A DNA stretch of 18,379 bases, taken from positions 1 to 18,379 of the forward strand of contig JAQUUB010000089.1 in assembly GCA_028694115.1 (NCBI GenBank), written 5' to 3'. Position numbers and translations under genes: made by a program. Source of the DNA: Lachnospiraceae bacterium (GTDB lineage: Bacteria; Bacillota_A; Clostridia; Lachnospirales; Lachnospiraceae). Under the pieces are notes generated by a model. The model was given only the letters and a program-made list of their open reading frames with translations. It was not told where the DNA came from and did no database searches. Positions 1 through 7,367 of this stretch are shown in pieces; the first letter of the stretch is position 1, and each line of letters opens with the position of its first letter.

Positions 1-26
1 AAGCATTGTTTTGGTGTGCTGTCAAG

Positions 27-42
27 GGTGGCGTAAGCTGCC
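27..42 (+). repeat. Small hairpin with GTAA tetraloop
   Basis: GGTGGC and GCTGCC flank GTAA. As plus-strand RNA this gives a 6-bp stem with two G-U wobbles and a GNRA-type loop. On the minus strand the wobbles become A-C mismatches, so any structured RNA would be read rightward. It lies in non-coding sequence next to the truncated DUF815 fragment. A stem this short can arise by chance and no function is claimed. Confidence 0.3.
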
Positions 43-58
43 AAAATCTTTCGTATCT

Positions 59-75
59 ACAGTTTTCAAGGTTCT
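59..75 (-). other. rRNA-operon leader/spacer-like (boxA-like) motif
   Basis: Read on the minus strand the bases are AGAACCTTGAAAACTGT. This closely resembles the conserved CCTTGAAAACTG segment that precedes or separates rRNA genes in many Firmicutes operons and is linked to boxA antitermination. A TACAAT stands just before it on the same strand (around 78-83), without a convincing -35. If the reading is right, an rRNA operon would lie to the left of the window and be transcribed leftward. No rRNA gene body is visible, so this rests on motif memory alone. Confidence 0.35.
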
Positions 76-96
76 ATTGTAGCCTATTTTTTAAAT

Positions 97-435
97 TTGA
101 TTTTTCATAACTTATTTGACACTATCCGTAGACATTTAATTCGGGAATCTTTTAAAGATAAGGCAGACCGGGATGAAGAATTGCATACCAATGATACGGT
201 TCAGGAAAAACTATCTTTGGTATCTAGATTTGGAGTTACAATCTATTTTGGATCACCTGATAAAAAGGAATTCCAGACAATTGTAAAAGCTTTAGCAGAG
301 CGTCATGAAATTGCAATGTCGGAGGAACAATTACTATTAGAGGCAAATAAGTGGGAACTGAGTCATGGTGGTTTATCAGGAAGAACAGCACAGCAATTCA
401 TTGATTATCTTTTGGGTTTTGAAGAAAAACAATGA
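97..435 (+). pseudogene. C-terminal remnant of a DUF815-family AAA+ ATPase
   Basis: The reading frame carries the conserved C-terminal part of DUF815 ATP-binding proteins: RRHLIRESF, then DELHTNDTVQEKLSLVSRFG, then a short stretch ending in the GGLSGRTAQQFIDYL-type tail. Complete family members have roughly 400 or more residues with an upstream Walker A/B core. Here the frame is closed by TAA at 34-36. The family-like sequence begins only near base 127, where an IYATSNRRHLI-type motif would be expected but only the RRHLI half is present. None of the three plus frames in bases 1-126 encodes the missing ATPase core. The TTG at 97 has no ribosome binding site. The gene looks 5'-truncated by a rearrangement or a misassembled junction. 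It ends 23 bases before the ppx-like gene, its probable former operon partner. Confidence 0.7.
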
Positions 436-458
436 TTAGGAAAGGAAAGGGCTTGTGA

Positions 459-2012
459 ATGGGAATTAAAACTTTTGCAGCAATTGATGTGGGATCCTAT
501 GAAATTGGAATGAAGATTTTTGAAATTTCACAAAAAAATGGATTAAAGGAAATTGATTATATCAGACATCGTATTGAACTCGGGACAGATACTTATAATA
601 CAGGGAAAATCAGCTATGCAAGAATGGATGAATTATGTGAAGTATTAAAGCAGTTTACCCAAATCATGAAAACCTACCAGGTAAAGGACTATAAAGCATA
701 TGGAACAAGCGCTATTCGTGAAACGGAAAATACGAGGATTGTTTTAGATCAAATCAGATTACGAACAGGGCTGGAAGTTGAAGTTCTAAGTAATTCCGAG
801 CAACGATTTCTTGATTATAAGTCAGTAGCTACAAAAGGCGAAAAGTTTAATCGGATGATAGAAAAAGGGACGGCTTTTTTAGATATCGGAGGGGGCAGTA
901 TTCAGGTCTCTCTATTTGATGACTCCAGACTACTTACAACGCAGAACTTACGGCTAGGAATCCTTAGAATTCGTGAGAAACTCGTAGATTTGCAGCCTAA
1001 GACAACGCATTATGAAAGTTTGATTGAAGAATTAATCGATAATGAACTTCATACATTTCGTAAAATTTATTTAAATGATTTAGAGATTAAGAACATTGTT
1101 ATTATAGATGATTATATCTCTTATATTATGAAAAAAATAGGGAATGGATTAAGTGTTGATATGGTAACGGGGGAACAATACGTTCATTTTGTTGATGTAT
1201 TAAAGAAAAAAGCACCAGAACAAATAGCGAAGGAGCTTGGTATCCCATCGGAAAATGCTTCTCTGTTGCTTCCTTCTGCGGTATTAATCAAGCACTTTGT
1301 TGAGAGCACAAGAGCAGAAGTTATTTGGATGCCAGGAGTGTCACTTAGTGATGGAATGGCATATGACTATGCAGAAAAAGAGAAACTGATTAAATCCCAG
1401 CATGATTTTGAACAGGATATCTTATCGTGTGCACATAATATCAGTCAGAGATATCTTGGAAGTAGAAGTCATGGAAATACGGTTGAAAAAATTTCACTTT
1501 CTATTTTTGATACGCTTAAAAAGTTTCACGGATTATCAAAAAGAGAAAGAGTTTTGCTCCAACTAGCATCAAGATTGCAGGATTGCGGAAGATATATTAG
1601 TGCAATGGCAGTTGGCGAGTGTTCATATAGCATTATTATGAATACTGAAATTATAGGAATCTCCCATATGGAGAGACAAATTGTAGCCCAATCCGTAAAA
1701 AACAGCTATTTGAGATTTATTTATTATGATGAGCTTGTTTCGGTAAAAGGCTTTGACAGACAGTCTTATCTTGTAGTAGCCAAGCTAACTGCGATTCTAA
1801 GAGTTGCTGCAGGACTTGCGAGAAGTCAGAAAAAAGCATATATCAGTGTAAAATCTCAAGTTAAGGAAAAAGAACTGATTATTACAGTTGATACAGAATC
1901 AGATATCTTATTAGAAATGGGATTATTTCATGATAAAACAGGTTTCTTTGAGGAAGTATTTGGACTTAAGCCTATTATAAAAAGGAAGTTGCAAGCGCCT
2001 TCTTCTCACTAA
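459..2012 (+). CDS. Ppx/GppA-type exopolyphosphatase family protein
   Basis: This 517-residue protein belongs to the ASKHA-fold Ppx/GppA phosphatases, which release phosphate from polyphosphate or from pppGpp. Visible motifs are the N-terminal phosphate loop (AAIDVGSYEIG, residues 7-17), GTSAIRETEN (82-91), a glutamate in SNSEQRF (E114) at the place of the catalytic acid, and the DIGGGS loop (142-147). The C-terminal third (about 320-440) resembles the HD-like domain of long Ppx proteins. The usual HD pair reads Q374-D375 here (LQDCGRYIS), so metal-dependent activity of that domain is doubtful. The ATG at 459 is preceded by an AGGAAAGG Shine-Dalgarno. The next gene is ppk1, 38 to 59 bases downstream depending on its start, so a polyphosphate operon is likely. 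Whether the substrate is polyphosphate or pppGpp cannot be decided from sequence. Confidence 0.88.
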   Translation: MGIKTFAAIDVGSYEIGMKIFEISQKNGLKEIDYIRHRIELGTDTYNTGKISYARMDELCEVLKQFTQIMKTYQVKDYKAYGTSAIRETENTRIVLDQIRLRTGLEVEVLSNSEQRFLDYKSVATKGEKFNRMIEKGTAFLDIGGGSIQVSLFDDSRLLTTQNLRLGILRIREKLVDLQPKTTHYESLIEELIDNELHTFRKIYLNDLEIKNIVIIDDYISYIMKKIGNGLSVDMVTGEQYVHFVDVLKKKAPEQIAKELGIPSENASLLLPSAVLIKHFVESTRAEVIWMPGVSLSDGMAYDYAEKEKLIKSQHDFEQDILSCAHNISQRYLGSRSHGNTVEKISLSIFDTLKKFHGLSKRERVLLQLASRLQDCGRYISAMAVGECSYSIIMNTEIIGISHMERQIVAQSVKNSYLRFIYYDELVSVKGFDRQSYLVVAKLTAILRVAAGLARSQKKAYISVKSQVKEKELIITVDTESDILLEMGLFHDKTGFFEEVFGLKPIIKRKLQAPSSH

Positions 2013-2038
2013 CTCATGTTTAAAAAGTTGAACAAAAA

Positions 2039-2070
2039 GCATGCTAAAGTATGCAGATGGGAGTAAAAAT
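2039..2070 (+). repeat. Hairpin plus Shine-Dalgarno module, copy 1 (ppk1 leader)
   Basis: GCATGC-TAAA-GTATGC forms a 6-bp stem with a UAAA loop and is followed at once by AGATGGGAGTAAAAAT, which carries the GGGAG ribosome binding site of ppk1. A second copy with 30 of 32 bases identical sits on the minus strand at 9857-9888 in front of the ABC-F gene. In this copy the fifth pair of the stem is G-U and the outer pair is G-C. No other copy was noticed in the window. Confidence 0.75.
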
Positions 2071-2071
2071 A

Positions 2072-4195
2072 ATGGATCCGATTGATTTTAAAAATCCTGA
2101 TTATTATACAAATCGTGAAATGAGCTGGATTAAATTTAATGAAAGAGTCTTAAGTGAAGCAAGAGATAAATCAATCCCTCTGTTTGAGCGACTTAAATTT
2201 TTGAGTATCACTGCATCAAACCTTGACGAATTCTTTATGATTCGAGTTGCATCTCTAAAGGATATGGTAAATGCAAAATATAGGAAGCCGGATATTGCGG
2301 GTATGACTCCACAGGAACAATTAGACGAGTTAAATCCTGTGACACATAATCTTGTAACAACACAATATAGCACATATAATCGTTCACTGGTCCCATTATT
2401 AAAACAGCATTTAAATATTATTACGTCTCATGAGCATTTAACAGAGGAACAGGGAAAATTTGTAGATGACTATTTTACAGAGAATGTTTATCCAGTTCTA
2501 ACACCTATGGCAGTAGATTCTTCAAGACCATTTCCTTTGATACGGAATAAGACTCTGAATATTGGAGCACTTCTTTGCAAAAGAGATAATGATCAGGAGA
2601 TTGATTTTGCAATGGTACAGGTTCCAGCAGTATTGCCAAGAATTGTTGTATTACCTGATACACAGAAGGCAGTCATTCTTTTAGAGGAAGTGATTGAAAG
2701 AAACATCCAAAAGTTATTTTTAAATTATCATGTAATCTGTGCACATCCATTTCGTATCATGCGAAATGCGGATCTTACGATTGATGAGGATGAGGCAGCA
2801 GATTTACTAAAGGAAATTGAGCGCCAATTAAAAAAGCGCCAGTGGGGAGAAGCAATCCGTCTTGAAGTAGAAGATAAGATGGACAAGAGACTTTTAAAGA
2901 TTATTCGTAAAGAATTAGATATTAAAGTGGAAGATATCTATTATATTAACGGACCTCTGGATCTTACTTTTTTGATGAAGATGTATGGGATGGAAGGATT
3001 TGATGATTTAAAGTATAAGCCTTATATTCCAAAACCACCCAAATTTTTATCAATGGAACGAGATATATTTGAACAAATCAGAGAAGGAGATATTTTACTT
3101 CATCATCCATATGAAACCTTTCAACCAGTCGTAGATTTTGTTCAAAGTGCAGCAAAGGATAAAGATGTATTAGCAATTAAGCAGACACTTTATCGTGTGA
3201 GCGGTAATTCACCAATCATCGCTGCTCTTGCACAAGCAGCAGAAAATGGAAAACAGGTTTCTGTACTAGTGGAGTTAAAAGCCAGATTTGATGAAGAAAA
3301 TAACATTGTCTGGGCAAGAATGTTAGAAAAAGCAGGTTGTCATGTAATCTATGGTCTGGTAGGATTAAAGACTCATAGTAAAATCACTTTGGTTGTTCGA
3401 AAAGAAGAAGATGGTATTAGAAGATATGTTCATCTTGGAACAGGCAATTATAATGATGCAACTGCCAAATTATATACCGATATGGGATTGCTTACTTGTT
3501 CTGAGCATATTGGAGAGGATGCGACGGCAGTATTTAATATGCTCTCAGGTTATTCAGAACCATTATCCTGGAATAAATTATCACTTGCACCTTTATGGCT
3601 GAAGGATAGAATATTAGAGCTTATTGATAGAGAAAAGGAACATGCACTTCGTGGAAAAACAGCCCATATTATTGCAAAAATGAATTCGATATGTGATAGA
3701 GATATCATTGAGGCACTTTACAAGGCTTCCACAGCAGGAGTAAAAATAGAATTGATTGTAAGAGGAATCTGTTGTTTAAAAGTGGGAATCCAAGGGGTCA
3801 GTGAAAACATTTCGGTACGTTCCATTGTTGGTGATTTTTTAGAGCATAGTCGTATTTTATATTTTTATAATGGCGGAAAAGAAGAATGTTATATGGGATC
3901 TGCTGACTGGATGCCTAGAAATTTAGAACGTCGTGTGGAAATTATGTTTCCAGTGGAAAAGGAAGAACTAAAAGCGGAAATTATTACCATTTTAAAAATG
4001 CAACTGCAGGATAACACCAAAGCACATATCCTTTTGATGGATGGAAATTATGTAAAACCTAATCGGAGGGGAAAAGAAAGTATAAACTCACAGGAAGGAT
4101 TTTGTATCCGTGCAACTGAGTCTGCAACGGGAAAAAAAGATGCATTGAATGACCGGGTATTTATACCAGAGGAAAAAGTGGAAGGAAATCTATGA
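2072..4195 (+). CDS. ppk1: Polyphosphate kinase 1
   Basis: The enzyme reversibly polymerises the gamma phosphate of ATP into inorganic polyphosphate. The 707-residue length suits the family (E. coli about 688). It has the four-domain PPK1 order: the N-terminal motif NREMSWIKFNERVL, the head region with NLDEFFMIRVASL, and two phospholipase-D-like catalytic domains. Counting from the ATG at 2072, the histidine of GLKTHSKI is residue 435 and that of FLEHSRI is residue 592. These are the same numbers as the phosphorylated and catalytic histidines of E. coli PPK1. The ATG at 2072 is preferred over those at 2051 and 2057 because GGGAG at 2059-2063 lies 8 bases before it. The C-terminus carries a polar tail of about 20 residues. 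The stop overlaps the maf start (ATGA), implying translational coupling. Confidence 0.96.
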   Translation: MDPIDFKNPDYYTNREMSWIKFNERVLSEARDKSIPLFERLKFLSITASNLDEFFMIRVASLKDMVNAKYRKPDIAGMTPQEQLDELNPVTHNLVTTQYSTYNRSLVPLLKQHLNIITSHEHLTEEQGKFVDDYFTENVYPVLTPMAVDSSRPFPLIRNKTLNIGALLCKRDNDQEIDFAMVQVPAVLPRIVVLPDTQKAVILLEEVIERNIQKLFLNYHVICAHPFRIMRNADLTIDEDEAADLLKEIERQLKKRQWGEAIRLEVEDKMDKRLLKIIRKELDIKVEDIYYINGPLDLTFLMKMYGMEGFDDLKYKPYIPKPPKFLSMERDIFEQIREGDILLHHPYETFQPVVDFVQSAAKDKDVLAIKQTLYRVSGNSPIIAALAQAAENGKQVSVLVELKARFDEENNIVWARMLEKAGCHVIYGLVGLKTHSKITLVVRKEEDGIRRYVHLGTGNYNDATAKLYTDMGLLTCSEHIGEDATAVFNMLSGYSEPLSWNKLSLAPLWLKDRILELIDREKEHALRGKTAHIIAKMNSICDRDIIEALYKASTAGVKIELIVRGICCLKVGIQGVSENISVRSIVGDFLEHSRILYFYNGGKEECYMGSADWMPRNLERRVEIMFPVEKEELKAEIITILKMQLQDNTKAHILLMDGNYVKPNRRGKESINSQEGFCIRATESATGKKDALNDRVFIPEEKVEGNL

Positions 4196-4788
4196 ATTAC
4201 AAATTAATATTAGCATCAGGTTCTCCTAGAAGAAAAGAGATACTATCCGCTCAGGGAATTGAATTTATAATTTGCAAAGCTTTAAAAGAGGAATTGACAG
4301 ATGAGACAATACCATCTAGAATAGTACAAGATTTATCTGAGTCGAAAGCAAAAGAGGTTTACGAAAAACAATTAGTTGATGAGAATTTCATAGTATTAGC
4401 AGCGGACACTATGGTTACAAAGGATGAGAAAATTATGGGTAAACCAAAAGATTCAGAGGATGCAATTTCGATGCTTATGGAGCTTCAGGGAGCAGTGCAT
4501 CAGGTTTATACAGGGGTTACGATGCTTGTAAAGAATGAAGAGCAGTTGAGAAAAATCCAATTTGTGGAATGTACAGATGTGACCATGTATCCAATGAGTG
4601 AAGAAGAAATTAAGAATTATGTAAAAACAGGAGAACCAATGGACAAGGCAGGTGCCTATGCAATTCAGGGAAAATGTGGAGTTCATATTAAAGAAATAAA
4701 GGGTGACTATAATAATGTGGTAGGACTTCCGATTGCAAGGATTTATCAGGAATGGAAACGCCATGACATTATGTTTGAAAGGTTATAA
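4192..4788 (+). CDS. maf: Maf family nucleotide pyrophosphatase
   Basis: Maf proteins hydrolyse dTTP, UTP or modified NTPs to monophosphates and have been linked to septum formation and to keeping odd nucleotides out of nucleic acids. The 198-residue sequence has the signature LASGSPRRKEIL (residues 7-18), the catalytic AADTMV segment (near 69-74), GKPKDSEDAISML and VYTGVT in the middle, and DKAGAYAIQGK with NNVVGLP near the end. The length is normal. The start overlaps the ppk1 stop by four bases, so it is the third gene of the polyphosphate operon. Assignment to the dTTP/UTP-type rather than the m7GTP-type subfamily is not attempted. Confidence 0.94.
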   Translation: MNYKLILASGSPRRKEILSAQGIEFIICKALKEELTDETIPSRIVQDLSESKAKEVYEKQLVDENFIVLAADTMVTKDEKIMGKPKDSEDAISMLMELQGAVHQVYTGVTMLVKNEEQLRKIQFVECTDVTMYPMSEEEIKNYVKTGEPMDKAGAYAIQGKCGVHIKEIKGDYNNVVGLPIARIYQEWKRHDIMFERL

Positions 4789-4794
4789 ATACAA

Positions 4795-5448
4795 ATGAGT
4801 AAAAAAGCAGTTATTTTTGATTTGGATGGAACGTTGTCGGATTCTTTACTATCACTTGCCTATAGTTGTAATCTGACTTTAGAGGCATTTGGGTTTCAAA
4901 CCTTTGAGACAGAGAGGTTTAAATATTTTGTTGGAGACGGAGCAGAGGAACTCATTAAACGGTGCTTGCGAAATGCCGGAGATGTGAATTGTCTGCACTT
5001 TGAAGAAGTATTTAAAAAATATAAGGAAATTTTTGAAAAATATTGTATGTACGAAGTAAAACCCTACGAAGGAGTTGTAGAAACATTACTCAAATTGAAA
5101 GAAATGGGTATAAAAATAGCCGTTTTATCAAATAAACCACATGAACGTTGTCTTGACGTAGTTACGACGTTGTTTGGAGAAAATTTTTTTGATCAGGTTC
5201 AAGGGCAGGTAAAAGATATAGAAAGAAAACCAAGTCCAGAAGGAGCACTTTTTTTGGCACAAAAACTAAATGTTTCTCCAAAGGAATGTGTTTATATTGG
5301 AGACACTGATACGGATATGAAAACAGGAAAGGGTGCAGGGATGTTTACCCTGGGTGTCCTATGGGGATTTAGAACGAGAGAAGAGCTTATCAATAATCAG
5401 GCAGACGAAGTGATTGAAAATCCATGCGAAATACTAGAATATTTATAG
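4795..5448 (+). CDS. HAD-family phosphatase, Gph/PpaX-like
   Basis: This is a 217-residue subclass I haloacid dehalogenase-type phosphatase. Motif I is FDLDGTLSDS (about residues 8-17), followed by a helical cap. Motif II is AVLSNKPHE, the motif III lysine is in ERKPSPEG, and motif IV is YIGDTDTDMKTG. This layout matches phosphoglycolate phosphatases and pyrophosphatase PpaX, which remove phosphate from 2-phosphoglycolate or pyrophosphate. Substrates in this group cannot be told from motifs. The start lies 6 bases after the maf stop. The only ribosome binding site-like stretch (GAAAGG, inside the end of maf) is rather distant, so translation may depend on coupling to maf. Confidence 0.9.
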   Translation: MSKKAVIFDLDGTLSDSLLSLAYSCNLTLEAFGFQTFETERFKYFVGDGAEELIKRCLRNAGDVNCLHFEEVFKKYKEIFEKYCMYEVKPYEGVVETLLKLKEMGIKIAVLSNKPHERCLDVVTTLFGENFFDQVQGQVKDIERKPSPEGALFLAQKLNVSPKECVYIGDTDTDMKTGKGAGMFTLGVLWGFRTREELINNQADEVIENPCEILEYL

Positions 5449-5460
5449 ACAGGAGCACGT

Positions 5461-6276
5461 ATGATTAAACTAATAGCAACCGATGTAGATGGTACACTAG
5501 TCAAAGATTCTAGTTCAGATGTATATCCGGAGATTATGGATACGATGCAATCTTTGAAGGAAAAGGGAGTGATCATTGCAATAGCCAGTGGAAGGCAATA
5601 TACGAGTATTGCAAGGATGTTTGAACCAATTGCAAATGATTTGATATTTATTGCTGAAAATGGAGCACATATAAAGTGCAGGGGTACCGATATGAATGTG
5701 GTATCTATGAATCAGGAAATGGCTAGAGAGCTAATAAAAGATTTAAGAGAAATTCCAGAAAGTGATATTGTTGTGTCTACTCCGCAAGGCTGTTATCTGG
5801 AATCAAAAAATGATGATTTTATCAATCTGATTACGTATGGCTATAGAAATCAAGTGAAGGTAGTGGAGGATATCTTAACACAAGATATTACCATTATTAA
5901 AGTATCGGTTTATAGAAAAGGAAGCATCCGAGAAATCGGTGAAAATATACTAATACCAAAATGGAAAGATAAATGCAAAACCTGTATGGCAGGTGAAGAG
6001 TGGGTAGATTTTATGGATTGTAGTGTAGATAAGGGTAATGCACTCAAACTATTACAGGATTTTTTCCACATTACAGCTAAGGAAACCATGGTATTTGGTG
6101 ATAATGCAAACGATATCGGACTTCTAAAAGCGGCAGAGGCAAGCTACGCAGTGAGTACTGCACGGGAGGAAGTAAAAAAATACGCAAATCATATTTGCGG
6201 ATCCTATACGGATAAAGGGGTTTACACAATACTTAAGCGACTAGACGACAGCATGAAGTCACAGAAAGGAGAATGA
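5461..6276 (+). CDS. Cof-type HAD-IIB phosphatase
   Basis: This 271-residue protein has motif I ATDVDGTLVKDSS (residues 6-18), motif II IAIASGRQYTS, a C2-type cap in the middle, VDKGNALKLL supplying the motif III lysine, and motif IV VFGDNANDIGLLKAA. Family members act on sugar phosphates, flavin precursors or pyridoxal phosphate with overlapping specificity. An AGGAG ribosome binding site precedes the ATG. The gene follows the Gph-like phosphatase by 12 bases and its stop overlaps the region of the next gene's start, so it is part of the same transcript. A second, distinct Cof-type protein is encoded on the opposite strand just downstream. Confidence 0.92.
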   Translation: MIKLIATDVDGTLVKDSSSDVYPEIMDTMQSLKEKGVIIAIASGRQYTSIARMFEPIANDLIFIAENGAHIKCRGTDMNVVSMNQEMARELIKDLREIPESDIVVSTPQGCYLESKNDDFINLITYGYRNQVKVVEDILTQDITIIKVSVYRKGSIREIGENILIPKWKDKCKTCMAGEEWVDFMDCSVDKGNALKLLQDFFHITAKETMVFGDNANDIGLLKAAEASYAVSTAREEVKKYANHICGSYTDKGVYTILKRLDDSMKSQKGE

Positions 6277-6278
6277 AT

Positions 6279-6542
6279 ATGCATGAGTATGAAGATGAGG
6301 TTTTAATCGCGTTTTTAAAAGGTCAGGGACAACTTTTTGATGAAAAAGTTGCTGAAACATTAGAGGAGGCAGAGCAATTTCTTGAAGACTGCATGGCAGT
6401 AGTAGTTGATTCCATAGAAGAAGTCAGAGACTATTTTGAAGAAAATGGAACCGACGTAAGCGGTATGGAAGTGACAGACCTTGAAGATGCCAGTGAAGTA
6501 TTCAAGACAGCAAGTGGTAAGTACTTAATTGTGGAGGCCTAA
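6279..6542 (+). CDS. Small acidic conserved protein, function unknown
   Basis: This 87-residue protein is rich in Asp and Glu, with helical-looking stretches (LEEAEQFLEDCMAVVVDSI) and a C-terminal GKYLIVEA strand. I recall similar short proteins in Lachnospiraceae that carry the name glyoxalase, but no metal-binding glyoxalase motif is visible here. The ATG at 6279 is chosen over 6273 because AAAGGAG at 6265-6271 is 7 bases before it and only 1 base before 6273. It is the last gene of the plus-strand run. Three bases after its stop comes the stop of the convergent minus-strand gene. Confidence 0.7.
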   Translation: MHEYEDEVLIAFLKGQGQLFDEKVAETLEEAEQFLEDCMAVVVDSIEEVRDYFEENGTDVSGMEVTDLEDASEVFKTASGKYLIVEA

Positions 6543-6545
6543 TTA

Positions 6546-7367
6546 TTAATCTAAAATAAATCGTTCAATCACTTCTTTAATCCCATGGTGGTTATTATCG
6601 TTCTCGGTAATATAATCACTATGGGATTTTATATGTTCGGTTGCATTATTCATTGCAACACCAATCCCAGCTGTTTGAATCATGGTAAGGTCATTCTCTT
6701 CATCGCCACAGGCAATGGAGTTTACTACAGGAATATCAAAGTAATGACATAAATTAACAATCGCATTGCCTTTTGTAGCAGCCTTCGGTCCGTATTCTAA
6801 TAACATGGGATTAGAAAAAACGCTATTCAAAGTATGAGAAACCTTTGAATCTAATTTTTTACGAAAAGCATCTAATATCAAATGGTTTTCCAAATCTGCA
6901 ACAAGTACTTTGTAGGGTTCATGCAACAATTCATCCATCACATCAGGGACTATTTTGTAGGGGATTTTAATTACTTTAGAATAATGAATTAGCATAGGAG
7001 TTTCCCTTTCTGCTAAAACGTAATGATCAGAGTAAGTATGCACATGAATTCCCATGGCCTTTGCCTCAGCAAAAATGAGATTCATAAGGGGAAAAGGAAC
7101 GGTAGCAGTAAAAACATTTTCATCGCGATAGCAATCATAAATTAATCCGCCATTAAAGCTGACAATAAAAAAACCAGGTGCTATAAACCCATATTTTTTT
7201 GCGATTTCTAAGGCACTAAAAAGAGGACGTCCAGTCGAAATAACAAATTTATGACCAGCCTCTGTCATTTTACGGATGGCAGCAAGATTTGGTTCTGATA
7301 TTTCCTTGTCGGAATTTAATAAGGTGCCATCCAAGTCAGTAAATAGAATTTTAGTCGTTGTATTCAT
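6546..7367 (-). CDS. Cof-type HAD-IIB phosphatase (second copy)
   Basis: This 273-residue HAD phosphatase has motif I FTDLDGTLLNSDKEIS (residues 9-24), motif II VISTGRPLFSA, a C2 cap, the motif III lysine in ATKGNAIVNLC, and motif IV ACGDEENDLTMIQTAGIGVAM. It is clearly diverged from the Cof-type protein at 5461-6276, so it is not a recent duplicate. The ATG lies 17 bases inside the end of the PHP gene and is preceded by AAGGAG, which indicates translational coupling. It is the last gene of the minus-strand operon, and no terminator hairpin is visible in the 3-base gap to the convergent gene. The substrate is probably a sugar phosphate or nucleotide-derived phosphate, but this is inference. 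Confidence 0.92.
   Translation of the reverse strand: MNTTTKILFTDLDGTLLNSDKEISEPNLAAIRKMTEAGHKFVISTGRPLFSALEIAKKYGFIAPGFFIVSFNGGLIYDCYRDENVFTATVPFPLMNLIFAEAKAMGIHVHTYSDHYVLAERETPMLIHYSKVIKIPYKIVPDVMDELLHEPYKVLVADLENHLILDAFRKKLDSKVSHTLNSVFSNPMLLEYGPKAATKGNAIVNLCHYFDIPVVNSIACGDEENDLTMIQTAGIGVAMNNATEHIKSHSDYITENDNNHHGIKEVIERFILD

Noticed and set aside
2040..2085. A short upstream reading frame (ATG in GCATGC) shared by the two repeat modules, overlapping the real starts
   Set aside because: The two base differences change amino acids (Tyr/His and Ala/Val), and the frames end differently (14 versus 11 codons) without a ribosome binding site. The pattern fits conserved RNA pairing better than a conserved peptide.
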